From Flavobacteriia bacterium (GTDB lineage Bacteria > Bacteroidota > Bacteroidia > Flavobacteriales_D > Crocinitomicaceae): DNA of 8,859 bases. The notes under the pieces were generated by a model. The model had not been told where the DNA came from, did not search any database, and saw nothing but the letters and a program-made list of their open reading frames with translations. The DNA lies in the NCBI GenBank assembly GCA_009925805.1, contig RFQF01000084.1, forward strand, positions 1-8,859, given 5' to 3'. The stretch's first letter is position 1; every line of letters starts with the position of its first letter. The position numbers were made by a program, and so were the translations under genes. This document shows, in pieces, positions 1-6,898 of the stretch.

Positions 1-1346
1 CCTTGGTGCACTTGAAATTGCCCCAAATGGCTTCCTTGGGTGTCCAAACAGTCAAACACATCTTCCGACCATTCTGTTCTGAGATACAAGAAGTCGCGCA
101 CCGGATTCGGGAAAATTACCAAGGGATTACTCACCGCATCCTCAAGGCCCACGAGCGGCAAGAAAGGTTCGTTTCCTACCACGGTTTGAACTTCATCGTT
201 GGGTCCTATTTTCATGAGAAAAACCGAATTCCCTCCGTTCATCGGGTAGGTAATCCAACCTACTGCCAAAGCGCCGCCATCGGAGGTAGGAATGAATTGC
301 TCCACTTTTTCATCCCCGCCGTGATTGATATAAATCGGACCATTGTCCCAATCAAAATTCGTATTAAACCTGCCTAAGGTGACATCCATCCCAAAAGAAG
401 CATCGTTCAAGTTCTCGTTCCGATACCCCACATACAATTTCGTATGCGCTCCGTTGAGGGTTATTTCGTCCAAAATCACATCGCCAGGATTCACAAACAC
501 CGATTCAAAAAACAAAGTACCGTTCAATTCATACCTTCCCGAATAATTATCGTGCTCATTCAACAGTGGATCGTATTTCCAACCGATTAAGTTATAGCGG
601 TTTAGGTTCAAGGTCATATCGGTAATTCCAAACGACCCATGATCACCAATGGAGGTGAACCATAGTGGGTTTCCGTTGGTATGATATGCTGCCAAAAACC
701 CTTTATTTAGGCTTGAGTCCGTATTGTAATAGGTGCCTGCCACCACCAAGGTAGAATCGTTCAACATCAGGGCGCTGTTCACTGAATTTTTTTCTTGCGT
801 CCCTAGAAAACGGGTCCATAAGGTATCACCGTTTGGCTTAAGGCGTGCAACAAATCCGCGGGCGAGGTTTGATGAAGGTGCTTGAGAATAACCTACACAA
901 ATCATTCCTGTATCCGCAGTAAGTACAGCATCCTCGACGAAATCCCAGGCGCCTAAGTCCACCCTTTTTTCCCATAGCATATTGCCGTTTAAAGCTGTTT
1001 TTACCACGTAAAGGTCATAAGCACTTTGGTTATTCACCAACGAAGTGCCTGCAAGCAGAAACCCTTGATTTGGCACATGCATAATCCTTCGTCCTTCGTC
1101 GAACTCTGCTCCTCCGTAATGTTGACTCCATGCATAAGCCCCGTCTTTGTTGACCTTTAAAATAAAAGCTTCAGCATTCAGTCCCCAGCTGCCGCTTTTG
1201 CCGGTAAGGGCGTAACTGCTATCCGGCAATTGAACCACGCCTTGACCGAAATCGTATTCTTGTCCGGAATATTGGCGGTAAAAACTTACTTGCGTATGAG
1301 CCACTGCAAAAAGCCCGCATAAGCACAAAAGCATTAAATATCGCAT
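1..1346 (-). CDS. T9SS-exported beta-propeller-like repeat protein (3' end outside window)
   Basis: A secreted protein probably displayed on or released from the cell surface. The frame is open for 448 codons and leaves the window without a stop. Residues 1-19 form a signal peptide (MRYLMLLCLCGLFAVAHTQ). Residues 22-234 hold four repeats of about 52 residues, each ending in a Trp strand (YAWSQHYG 71, MLWEKRVDLG 123, TLWTRFLG 175, PLWFTSIG 227) after a hydrophobic strand such as GFLLAGT or TLVVAGT. This is the pattern of Bacteroidota propeller-like proteins. A further DGGALAVGW unit lies near 357. Residues 411-448 (IFPNPVRDFLYL and on) are the start of a type A T9SS sorting domain; perhaps 30-40 residues are missing. 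The start at 1346 overlaps the upstream gene by 13 bases. An internal ATG at 1334, overlapping that gene's stop as TAATG, is the alternative but loses the N-terminal Arg. Localisation is well supported; the function and any ligand are unknown. Confidence 0.88.
   Translation of the reverse strand, partial: MRYLMLLCLCGLFAVAHTQVSFYRQYSGQEYDFGQGVVQLPDSSYALTGKSGSWGLNAEAFILKVNKDGAYAWSQHYGGAEFDEGRRIMHVPNQGFLLAGTSLVNNQSAYDLYVVKTALNGNMLWEKRVDLGAWDFVEDAVLTADTGMICVGYSQAPSSNLARGFVARLKPNGDTLWTRFLGTQEKNSVNSALMLNDSTLVVAGTYYNTDSSLNKGFLAAYHTNGNPLWFTSIGDHGSFGITDMTLNLNRYNLIGWKYDPLLNEHDNYSGRYELNGTLFFESVFVNPGDVILDEITLNGAHTKLYVGYRNENLNDASFGMDVTLGRFNTNFDWDNGPIYINHGGDEKVEQFIPTSDGGALAVGWITYPMNGGNSVFLMKIGPNDEVQTVVGNEPFLPLVGLEDAVSNPLVIFPNPVRDFLYLRTEWSEDVFDCLDTQGSHLGQFQVHQ
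645..1283 (-). repeat. four ~52-residue Trp-containing protein repeats
   Basis: Protein-level tandem repeats within the T9SS cargo gene, residues 22-234. Each unit runs roughly: Asp or acidic turn, hydrophobic strand, Gly-Thr/Gly-Tyr, variable loop, a second hydrophobic strand (FILKVNKDG, LYVVKTALNG, GFVARLKPNG, GFLAAYHTNG), then a Trp strand. Asn-Gly or Asp-Gly precedes the Trp strand by two to four residues in all four. The Trp positions (73, 125, 177, 229) are exactly 52 apart, which suggests conserved blade spacing. The repeats are too diverged at the DNA level to be recombination repeats. Confidence 0.7.
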
Positions 1347-2575
1347 CGGAATCGGATTGAAAGGGATTGACCAAAAGCACGGTTCGAAAAGAACCCAAGT
1401 AGGTTGTCGCTGGCAAGGGCTACATAACAGCGCGCCCGGCTGTAGCATAAGGCGGTATTCATTTTAAAGCCCGAAAAACCCCCGTAGGAAGCACACAGAC
1501 CCAAGTGCAGCCCTCGGGTGATTTTTCCGGTTAAGCCGGCATAGACATAAGGAATATACCCCTTAATGAAGGTAAGGCGAAACCCGTAGGTAGGTTGAAT
1601 GATTTTTTGCGACTGCAAGCCTACAACATTACCCAAGTGCACCGTAAGCGGTAAGAGAATCCATTTTTTATGGGTGGTTCGGGTGGTCAAACTGTCTTGA
1701 AAAGAATAGCCTTGAGCTAAGATTCCTTGGCGTTGAAGTATTCCATCTATACTAAATCCTCCGAAGGCGAAGGAGGTGTCGATACGTTGAGCAGTGAACA
1801 TATTGGTGTAGGCAAATCCCAGGTTGTTGACGCTAAACTGCATGGTATGAATCCGACCGCTTTCCTCGCTTGCTGCATTGAACCGGTAATCGAAATCAAC
1901 GCTCATGCCGATTCCTTTGAAATAGCCGGGTGAGGTGGTGCGTCCGATTTCTCCCGAACAAATACCGTACAGGCTGTCGCCAGCTTGGGTGTAATAAAAT
2001 TTCATCCAGTCGCGGTCGCCCAAAGAGGCTTGCGCGTAGGAATTCAATCCCACCAGATTCAAACTCAAGGATGATTGGGAGCGTTTGTCTAACACACTAA
2101 ATCCCAGGGTTTGAAAATTCATATACCGCATTTCAGTGCCCGAGAAATCCGCATAATGTCCTAAAAACGGTGTGTTTCCAAAAAAAGCGAAACGAAAAAG
2201 GTCGGACGTGTAGGCCATGGCACCGACATAATTTTGGCCATAGCGTATACCGAGCATGAATTGATTCATGCGTTCATTCTTGAATTTAGGACTGAAATAA
2301 TAGCGCAGATTGGCCATACCATCAAATCCTACAACATTAAAGGACTTATGATTTTCCATTGAAGCTTCTTTGGTCGTGCTGTCGATAATGCCCCCAAAAA
2401 TCAGGGGCTTCATAACCCCATTTTCCATGGCGGAGCCCCCAAAATCGACCAATCCTTGGGTTAGGATCAGGGTTTTCGCACTCACCGTGGTGTCAAAATC
2501 GTAGGCACGTAGCAATTGCGCATGAACTCCGAATGCACAAAAGACCACCAGCACCCCTATTCCAAATTGCCGCAT
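1334..2575 (-). CDS. outer-membrane beta-barrel protein, DUF5723-like
   Basis: A 413-residue protein with a signal peptide (residues 1-20, MRQFGIGVLVVFCAFGVHAQ, cleavage probably at the A-Q region). The rest is rich in alternating polar/hydrophobic strands and aromatic residues and ends in SLSIRFRCDI, which is typical of an outer-membrane barrel. Features that remind me of the Bacteroidota family DUF5723 are the DLFRFAFFGNTPF segment followed by DFSGTEM (about 123-146), the GIGMSVDFDYRFN strand (about 222), MQFSVNNLGF (about 245) and a C-terminal SDNLLGFFSN. This family call is from memory of the pattern, not a search. The ATG shares one base with the stop of the upstream lipoprotein gene (TGATG), so the two are probably translationally coupled. 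The role is unknown; a partner or anchor for the lipoprotein is an inference. PorP/SprF-type T9SS barrels were considered but the length and motifs fit less well. Confidence 0.85.
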   Translation of the reverse strand: MRQFGIGVLVVFCAFGVHAQLLRAYDFDTTVSAKTLILTQGLVDFGGSAMENGVMKPLIFGGIIDSTTKEASMENHKSFNVVGFDGMANLRYYFSPKFKNERMNQFMLGIRYGQNYVGAMAYTSDLFRFAFFGNTPFLGHYADFSGTEMRYMNFQTLGFSVLDKRSQSSLSLNLVGLNSYAQASLGDRDWMKFYYTQAGDSLYGICSGEIGRTTSPGYFKGIGMSVDFDYRFNAASEESGRIHTMQFSVNNLGFAYTNMFTAQRIDTSFAFGGFSIDGILQRQGILAQGYSFQDSLTTRTTHKKWILLPLTVHLGNVVGLQSQKIIQPTYGFRLTFIKGYIPYVYAGLTGKITRGLHLGLCASYGGFSGFKMNTALCYSRARCYVALASDNLLGFFSNRAFGQSLSIRFRCDI

Positions 2576-4158
2576 CAGTAAACGATTTTGGTTTTTATTT
2601 GAGCTTTAAGCTTCACGTGCATAAAGGCACCCACAGGGATAGACACAACTTGGTTTGCAGCACCAGAAGGCGTGGGTGTGTCCAAAATGGCTTCCACACG
2701 CAGGTATTTCACTTCGTTGAGTTGCGCTAACAGTTTTTCCGAAAGCACAAAGCGGACGGTTGAATGCTTAACCATCATGCCCGTTGCGTTGGGGGTACCC
2801 GCGAGCGCGCTCAGCACCAATGCATCACCCAAGGATTCATCGATGACTTGCTTTTGGGCATTCAAGTAACTCAATTTAAGTTGACTTTGAAAAGGGAATC
2901 CATTGGAGGCATCCAATTGCATAACACCGCTTACCGCATGGGTTTTATCCTTGTTTTGTTGGATAGAAACTTGAAAGGTATCCACCAAGGTAAGTTGATC
3001 CGCTTGAAGTTGCAACGGCATTTGGGCATGCAACACCACCTTGATGCGACTCGTGGAATATATTTCATCCCATCCACCATTCACGTTGCCGTTGGGATTG
3101 ATTTCCAAAGCGTATCCCGCTTGGAAGGTTGTTCCCAAGTTCTCGATGACTTGTTCAATGTTGCTATTTCCAGAATTCACCTGCACCTGCTGGGTAGAAG
3201 GCAGCAAGGAATTCCACGAACCCGTAGCCGGAGCGAGAAACAAATCTTGGCCCATCACAGGCGCGTTAAGGGCCACGGTATTTCCAGCAGCATTGGTGTT
3301 CAGCATCTGGGTCAATTTCCCACGAACGGGCACTTTGACACCGTTGGAAAAGCTCAATCCCAGCTGTACGGAATTAATGTCAATCAATCCCGAGGCTACC
3401 TTTTGCATGATGGGCAGATCGAGGCTGAGGGTATCGCTGAACGTCATATTTCCGAAATAACCGCGGGCATAATCCAACGCGATATCCTTCAAACTTGCCT
3501 CTACCTTAAACTCTTGGGCTGGTGTAACGCTCACGGTAGGCCCGTTAGCAGCTGAAACGGCCGTAACGCTCGCCTGAAGCATATTAAAATCAACTCCGTT
3601 AGGACCTCTTAAATCCATTTCATAGCCAGCAAGGTTAAAATTGGCTGTTTGAGGTGTGGGATTGGCATCGCTCCCCGCCCCTACCGTTAAGGATTGTTGA
3701 AAAGTAACCCCGTTGAGGGAAACACCGGGCAAGCTCACATTAAAAGTAACATCGGTGGGAAGGGGATTGTAGACTTTTAGTTTAATGCTTCCACTATACA
3801 CCCGCACTTTTTTCAATTGAATTCCGGGTAAAACTATCGTGTGCGTTTCATTTTGATTAAACACATTGAAACCTGGAGGTACGTTGATGGCAAAATTGGA
3901 GTGAAACGTTTGTACCACCAGCGTATCGGGAATGGAAATCAAATCCGCTAAACCGATATCCAACAACGTTTTCGTAAAATCAAGATCAAGATTTCCCGAA
4001 CCGTTGGGTACAAATATACTATCGTTGGTCAATCGGCTGAGGTCGAGGGTATCGTTCACCAAGGGCGCCCCGAGGTCCGTTTCCCATGAGGTGGCCTGCT
4101 TTTTACAACTGGCAAAAAGCAACAGACTCAGCAAGCAAATGGAAATACATTTCATCAT
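2575..4158 (-). CDS. lipoprotein of unknown function, Bacteroidota type
   Basis: A 527-residue predicted lipoprotein. The start chosen is the first of two adjacent ATG codons, whose ATGA overlaps the thiolase stop by four bases; it places a signal sequence (MMKCISICLLSLLLFAS) directly before the lipid-attachment Cys18 in the box FASC. A longer frame upstream would put charged, non-signal residues in front and is rejected. After CKKQATSW comes a motif-like opening, WETDLGAPLVNDTLDLSRL, that I associate with uncharacterised Bacteroidota lipoproteins. The remainder is rich in Val, Leu, Asn, Thr and Ser with alternating strand patterns, suggesting several beta-sandwich domains (roughly 20-130, 130-250, 250-400, 400-527). 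I see no enzyme motif. There is no acidic run right after the Cys, so a surface-export signal of the Capnocytophaga kind is not evident. The position between an acyl-CoA enzyme and an outer-membrane barrel suggests an outer-membrane role for this protein and its neighbour. Confidence 0.88.
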   Translation of the reverse strand: MMKCISICLLSLLLFASCKKQATSWETDLGAPLVNDTLDLSRLTNDSIFVPNGSGNLDLDFTKTLLDIGLADLISIPDTLVVQTFHSNFAINVPPGFNVFNQNETHTIVLPGIQLKKVRVYSGSIKLKVYNPLPTDVTFNVSLPGVSLNGVTFQQSLTVGAGSDANPTPQTANFNLAGYEMDLRGPNGVDFNMLQASVTAVSAANGPTVSVTPAQEFKVEASLKDIALDYARGYFGNMTFSDTLSLDLPIMQKVASGLIDINSVQLGLSFSNGVKVPVRGKLTQMLNTNAAGNTVALNAPVMGQDLFLAPATGSWNSLLPSTQQVQVNSGNSNIEQVIENLGTTFQAGYALEINPNGNVNGGWDEIYSTSRIKVVLHAQMPLQLQADQLTLVDTFQVSIQQNKDKTHAVSGVMQLDASNGFPFQSQLKLSYLNAQKQVIDESLGDALVLSALAGTPNATGMMVKHSTVRFVLSEKLLAQLNEVKYLRVEAILDTPTPSGAANQVVSIPVGAFMHVKLKAQIKTKIVY

Positions 4159-5360
4159 ACGCGTTCGATTATGGTAGCATATCCCTGACCAACCCCGATG
4201 CACATGGCCACCAACGCGTATTGTTTTCCTGTGGCGTTCAATTGACGGGCTGCCGTTAACAAAATACGCGCTCCGGTCATGCCGAGCGGATGGCCCAGAG
4301 CAATGGCGCCTCCGTTGGGATTGATTCTCGGATCCTTATCAGCCAAGCCGAGTTGTCGGGTGCAGGCCAATACTTGCGCTGCGAAGGCTTCGTTTAATTC
4401 AATCACATCCATTTGATCGAGGGAGAGCCCAGCGCGCTGCAGCGCCTTCTTGGATGCTTCCACGGGACCTATGCCCATAATGCGCGGTTCTACGCCGCTG
4501 ATGGCGGCACTTACGATGCGAACAAGCGGTTTTTTGCCCACGAATTTTGCCCCTTCTTCGGAACCTATTAAGAGACTGATTGCGCCATCGTTCAGCCCAG
4601 AGGCATTTCCCGCGGTAACAGTGCCATTCGGTTTAAAGGCAGGCTTCAACCCCGCTAATTTTTCAGATGTTGTAGAAGCCTTCGGAAATTCATCGCGAAC
4701 AACGCGGATGGGATCCCCTTTTTTAACCGGAATAACGACCTCCATCATTTCTCCCTCGAAGAAACCAGCTTCTTGCGCTGCAGCCGTTTTTTGCTGCGAC
4801 CACAGGGCAAAGGCGTCTTGGTCTTCTCTAGAAATCCCGAACATTTCTGCTAAGTTTTCGGCCGTCATCCCCATGCTATCTACGCCGTAAAGCGCTTCCA
4901 TTTGGGGATTGATGAACCGCCAACCAAAGGAAGAATCGAACATTTGTTGGTCGCGACCATAGGCTGCTCCCGCTTTGGACAACACCCATGGCGCACGTGT
5001 CATGTGTTCCACGCCGCCTGCCAAATACACATCTCCTGCACCGTCCTTGATTGCACGGGAGGCGTTTACCACGGCAGCCATCCCTGAAGCGCAAAGGCGG
5101 TTCACCGTTTCTCCCCCAAGGGAAGTGGGAAGTCCTGCCAACAACGTTGCCATGCGTGCTACATTACGGTTGTCTTCCCCGGCCTGGTTGGCACATCCCA
5201 TGAGCGCATCTTCAATTTGAGCCGGGTCCAAGGATGCATTTCGCGCCATGAGGGCTTTCATGGTGGAAGCAAGCAAATCATCGGCGCGTACGGGAGACAA
5301 ACTTCCGCCAAAGGAACCTATGGGTGTACGAATGCCGTCGATAATAAAAGTATCTTTCAA
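4155..5360 (-). CDS. thiolase (acetyl-CoA C-acyltransferase; possibly 3-oxoadipyl-CoA type)
   Basis: A cytoplasmic thiolase that cleaves 3-oxoacyl-CoA with CoA to acetyl-CoA and a shortened acyl-CoA, or runs the reverse condensation. Full length at 401 residues. All active-site elements are present: nucleophile Cys90 in NRLCASGMAAV, NEAFA at 323-327, His357 in GGAIALGHPLG, and Cys387 in MCIGVGQG. The N terminus KDTFIIDGIRTPIGSFGG is the usual thiolase opening. The start is TTG: an in-frame TAA lies four codons upstream and no ATG or GTG sits between. YGVDSMGMTAENLA (159-171) and the MCIGVGQG ending resemble 3-oxoadipyl-CoA thiolases (PcaF/PaaJ) as well as beta-oxidation enzymes, so the substrate is not settled. 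No ring-cleavage, hydratase or dehydrogenase gene is adjacent. It leads an overlapping operon of envelope genes and is divergent from an FAD-linked dehydrogenase. Confidence 0.95.
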   Translation of the reverse strand: MKDTFIIDGIRTPIGSFGGSLSPVRADDLLASTMKALMARNASLDPAQIEDALMGCANQAGEDNRNVARMATLLAGLPTSLGGETVNRLCASGMAAVVNASRAIKDGAGDVYLAGGVEHMTRAPWVLSKAGAAYGRDQQMFDSSFGWRFINPQMEALYGVDSMGMTAENLAEMFGISREDQDAFALWSQQKTAAAQEAGFFEGEMMEVVIPVKKGDPIRVVRDEFPKASTTSEKLAGLKPAFKPNGTVTAGNASGLNDGAISLLIGSEEGAKFVGKKPLVRIVSAAISGVEPRIMGIGPVEASKKALQRAGLSLDQMDVIELNEAFAAQVLACTRQLGLADKDPRINPNGGAIALGHPLGMTGARILLTAARQLNATGKQYALVAMCIGVGQGYATIIERV

Positions 5361-5444
5361 TGTCGTATTTTAATGTAAAAATAGGCAATTGTTGGAAGAA
5401 ATAAGTGCCCCGGAATTGAATTATTATTGCCATTTTTGCAACCT
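5361..5444. promoter_or_regulatory. divergent intergenic region between thiolase operon and GlcD-type gene
   Basis: This 84-base gap must hold the start signals for both directions. Leftward, TATTTTTA on the minus strand (5383-5376) matches the Bacteroidota -7 element TAnnTTTG except in the last base, but no TTG lies at the proper spacing upstream. Rightward, CATTTTTG (5431-5438) and TATTATTG (5422-5429) each differ from TAnnTTTG at one base, again without a well-placed TTG. A six-base inverted pair, GGCAAT (5384-5389) and ATTGCC (5426-5431), flanks the centre and might be an operator, though so short a match is likely by chance. No Shine-Dalgarno sequence precedes either start. Confidence 0.4.
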
Positions 5445-6833
5445 ATGGCAAGGCTCAATCCATCGCAACATGCCCATTTAACGCAATTGGGAATTGCTTT
5501 TTATGCGGATGACGAACGCTTACGCGCCTATGGACACGACGAAACGGAAGATTTGGTCTTTCCTCCGGAATTGGTGCTTATCCCCACTTCGGTAGAGGAA
5601 ATTTCCCGTGTGCTCACTTATTGTCAAGCCGAGGGAATTGCCGTAACACCCGCAGGCGCACGCACCGGATTGAGCGGTGGTTGCCTACCGATTCATGGTG
5701 GCGTATTGGTTTCCATGGAGAAATTCAACCGCATCTTGCACATCGATACCGACAACCTTCAAGTAACTACGGAGCCAGGTGTTATTACAGAAGTACTGCA
5801 ACAGGCAGTGAAAGAACACGGACTCTTTTACCCTCCCGACCCCGCCAGCAAAGGATCCTGTTTTATTGGTGGGAATGTATCGGAGAATTCGGGCGGACCG
5901 AAAGCTGTGAAATATGGCGTGACCAAAGATTACGTGCTCAATTTAGAAGTCGTTCTTCCAACAGGTGAAATAATTTGGACCGGGGCTAATGTATTGAAAA
6001 ACGCCACAGGATATAACCTCACGCAGCTGATGGTAGGTTCTGAGGGCACGCTCGGAATCATCACGAAGATTGTCTTAAAATTGCTTCCTCATCCCACGCA
6101 TGATGTCCTTTTTTTAGTGCCCTTTTATAACGCAAAAGTAGCCTGCGCGGCCGTACCTGCGATTTTCAAAGCGGGTATTATTCCCAGCGGCATGGAATTC
6201 ATGGAACGCGATGCCTTGTTATGGGCAAAAGCCTTTACTGGCGATGAAACGGTCCCTGTGGCCGATACGCACCAAGCGCATTTGTTGATTGAATTGGACG
6301 GGTTTGATGCGGATCAATTGATGCGGGAGTCCGAACAACTCTTTGCTGTATTAGAGACTTTTGAAACCGACGAAATTTTGTTTGCAGAAACAGCGGCGCA
6401 AAAGGGAGCGTTGTGGAATTTGCGCAGAAAGGTGGGTGAAGCAGTAAAAACCCAATCGGTGTATAAGGAAGAAGACACGGTGGTTCCACGATTTCAATTG
6501 CCTAATTTGCTGGAGGCGGTAAAATCCATCGGGAAAAGGTATGGATTCACTTCGGTATGTTATGGGCATGCCGGGGATGGGAACTTGCATGTGAACATCA
6601 TTCGTGGGGAACTCACGGACGCACAATGGGAACAGGAATTACCAAAAGCCATTACGGAAATTTTTAAAGAAGTCGTGCGCTTAGGAGGAACCCTTTCCGG
6701 GGAGCATGGAATCGGTTATGTGCAAAGGCCTTACATGCATTTAGCCTTTCCTGAAGTGACCTTAAACCTGATGCGTGCTATTAAAACCGTGTTTGATCCG
6801 AAGGGAATTTTGAACCCAGGAAAAATCTTTTGA
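5445..6833 (+). CDS. FAD-binding 2-hydroxyacid dehydrogenase (GlcD / D-lactate dehydrogenase family)
   Basis: A soluble or peripherally bound flavoenzyme of the glycolate oxidase GlcD/D-2-hydroxyacid dehydrogenase family, oxidising a D-2-hydroxyacid such as D-lactate, glycolate or D-2-hydroxyglutarate to the 2-oxoacid. It has 462 residues, the usual size. The FAD-binding domain carries PAGARTGLSGG (69-79), PPDP (130-133), GGNVSENSGGP (142-152) and GSEGTLGI (198-205). The C-terminal oxidase domain carries YGHAGDGNLHVN (373-384), GEHGIG (419-424) and the DPKGILNPGK tail (451-460). By family analogy His375, His382 and Glu420 would bind a metal at the active site. ATG at 5445 is preferred over an in-frame TTG at 5427, because the added residues are not family-like and a TTTTTG promoter-like element lies within them. 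There are no Cys-rich iron-sulphur motifs, so an electron acceptor subunit, if any, is encoded elsewhere. It is divergent from the thiolase and followed by an apparently independent gene. Confidence 0.95.
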   Translation: MARLNPSQHAHLTQLGIAFYADDERLRAYGHDETEDLVFPPELVLIPTSVEEISRVLTYCQAEGIAVTPAGARTGLSGGCLPIHGGVLVSMEKFNRILHIDTDNLQVTTEPGVITEVLQQAVKEHGLFYPPDPASKGSCFIGGNVSENSGGPKAVKYGVTKDYVLNLEVVLPTGEIIWTGANVLKNATGYNLTQLMVGSEGTLGIITKIVLKLLPHPTHDVLFLVPFYNAKVACAAVPAIFKAGIIPSGMEFMERDALLWAKAFTGDETVPVADTHQAHLLIELDGFDADQLMRESEQLFAVLETFETDEILFAETAAQKGALWNLRRKVGEAVKTQSVYKEEDTVVPRFQLPNLLEAVKSIGKRYGFTSVCYGHAGDGNLHVNIIRGELTDAQWEQELPKAITEIFKEVVRLGGTLSGEHGIGYVQRPYMHLAFPEVTLNLMRAIKTVFDPKGILNPGKIF

Positions 6834-6898
6834 ATATATCTTATTGTTAGGATTGATTTTTTTTTATATTTATCCAAATTTAACCTAAACTTAATTTC
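6834..6898 (+). other. short AT-rich intergenic region, no clear terminator
   Basis: This 65-base gap is strongly AT-rich and contains a run of nine T (6857-6865). No GC-rich hairpin precedes the run, so I do not call an intrinsic terminator for the dehydrogenase gene. The same T run forms the spacer of the promoter proposed for the next gene. Confidence 0.6.
6844..6872 (+). promoter_or_regulatory. candidate Bacteroidota-type promoter
   Basis: TTG at 6844-6846 and TATATTTA at 6865-6872 are separated by 18 bases, fitting the Bacteroidota primary sigma pattern of TTG, a spacer of about 17-23, then TAnnTTTG, with a mismatch only in the final base. Transcription would begin near 6880, leaving a leader of roughly 20 bases before the GTG at 6899. 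In such AT-rich sequence a chance match is possible. Confidence 0.45.

Noticed and set aside
3..377. 124-codon plus-strand open frame
   Set aside because: It is antisense to the end of the T9SS cargo gene, whose sorting-domain motif sits on the minus strand here. The translation has no recognisable feature.
2764..3555. 263-codon plus-strand open frame
   Set aside because: It lies wholly antisense to the well-supported lipoprotein gene. Its translation is rich in His, Arg and Gln with no fold pattern or signal, as expected of an antisense shadow.
4159..4203. Extended N terminus for the lipoprotein
   Set aside because: It would place 15 charged and aromatic residues before the signal sequence and overlap the thiolase by 49 bases. 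The ATG at 4158 gives a proper lipoprotein signal.
4450..4890. 146-codon plus-strand open frame
   Set aside because: It is antisense to the conserved core of the thiolase; the composition is low in informative motifs.
5427..5444. TTG start for the FAD-linked dehydrogenase
   Set aside because: The six extra residues are not needed by the family, and ATG is available at 5445 with a promoter-like TTTTTG just before it.
6857..6865. T run as intrinsic terminator
   Set aside because: No GC-rich inverted repeat precedes it. The run is better explained as promoter spacer in an AT-rich gap.
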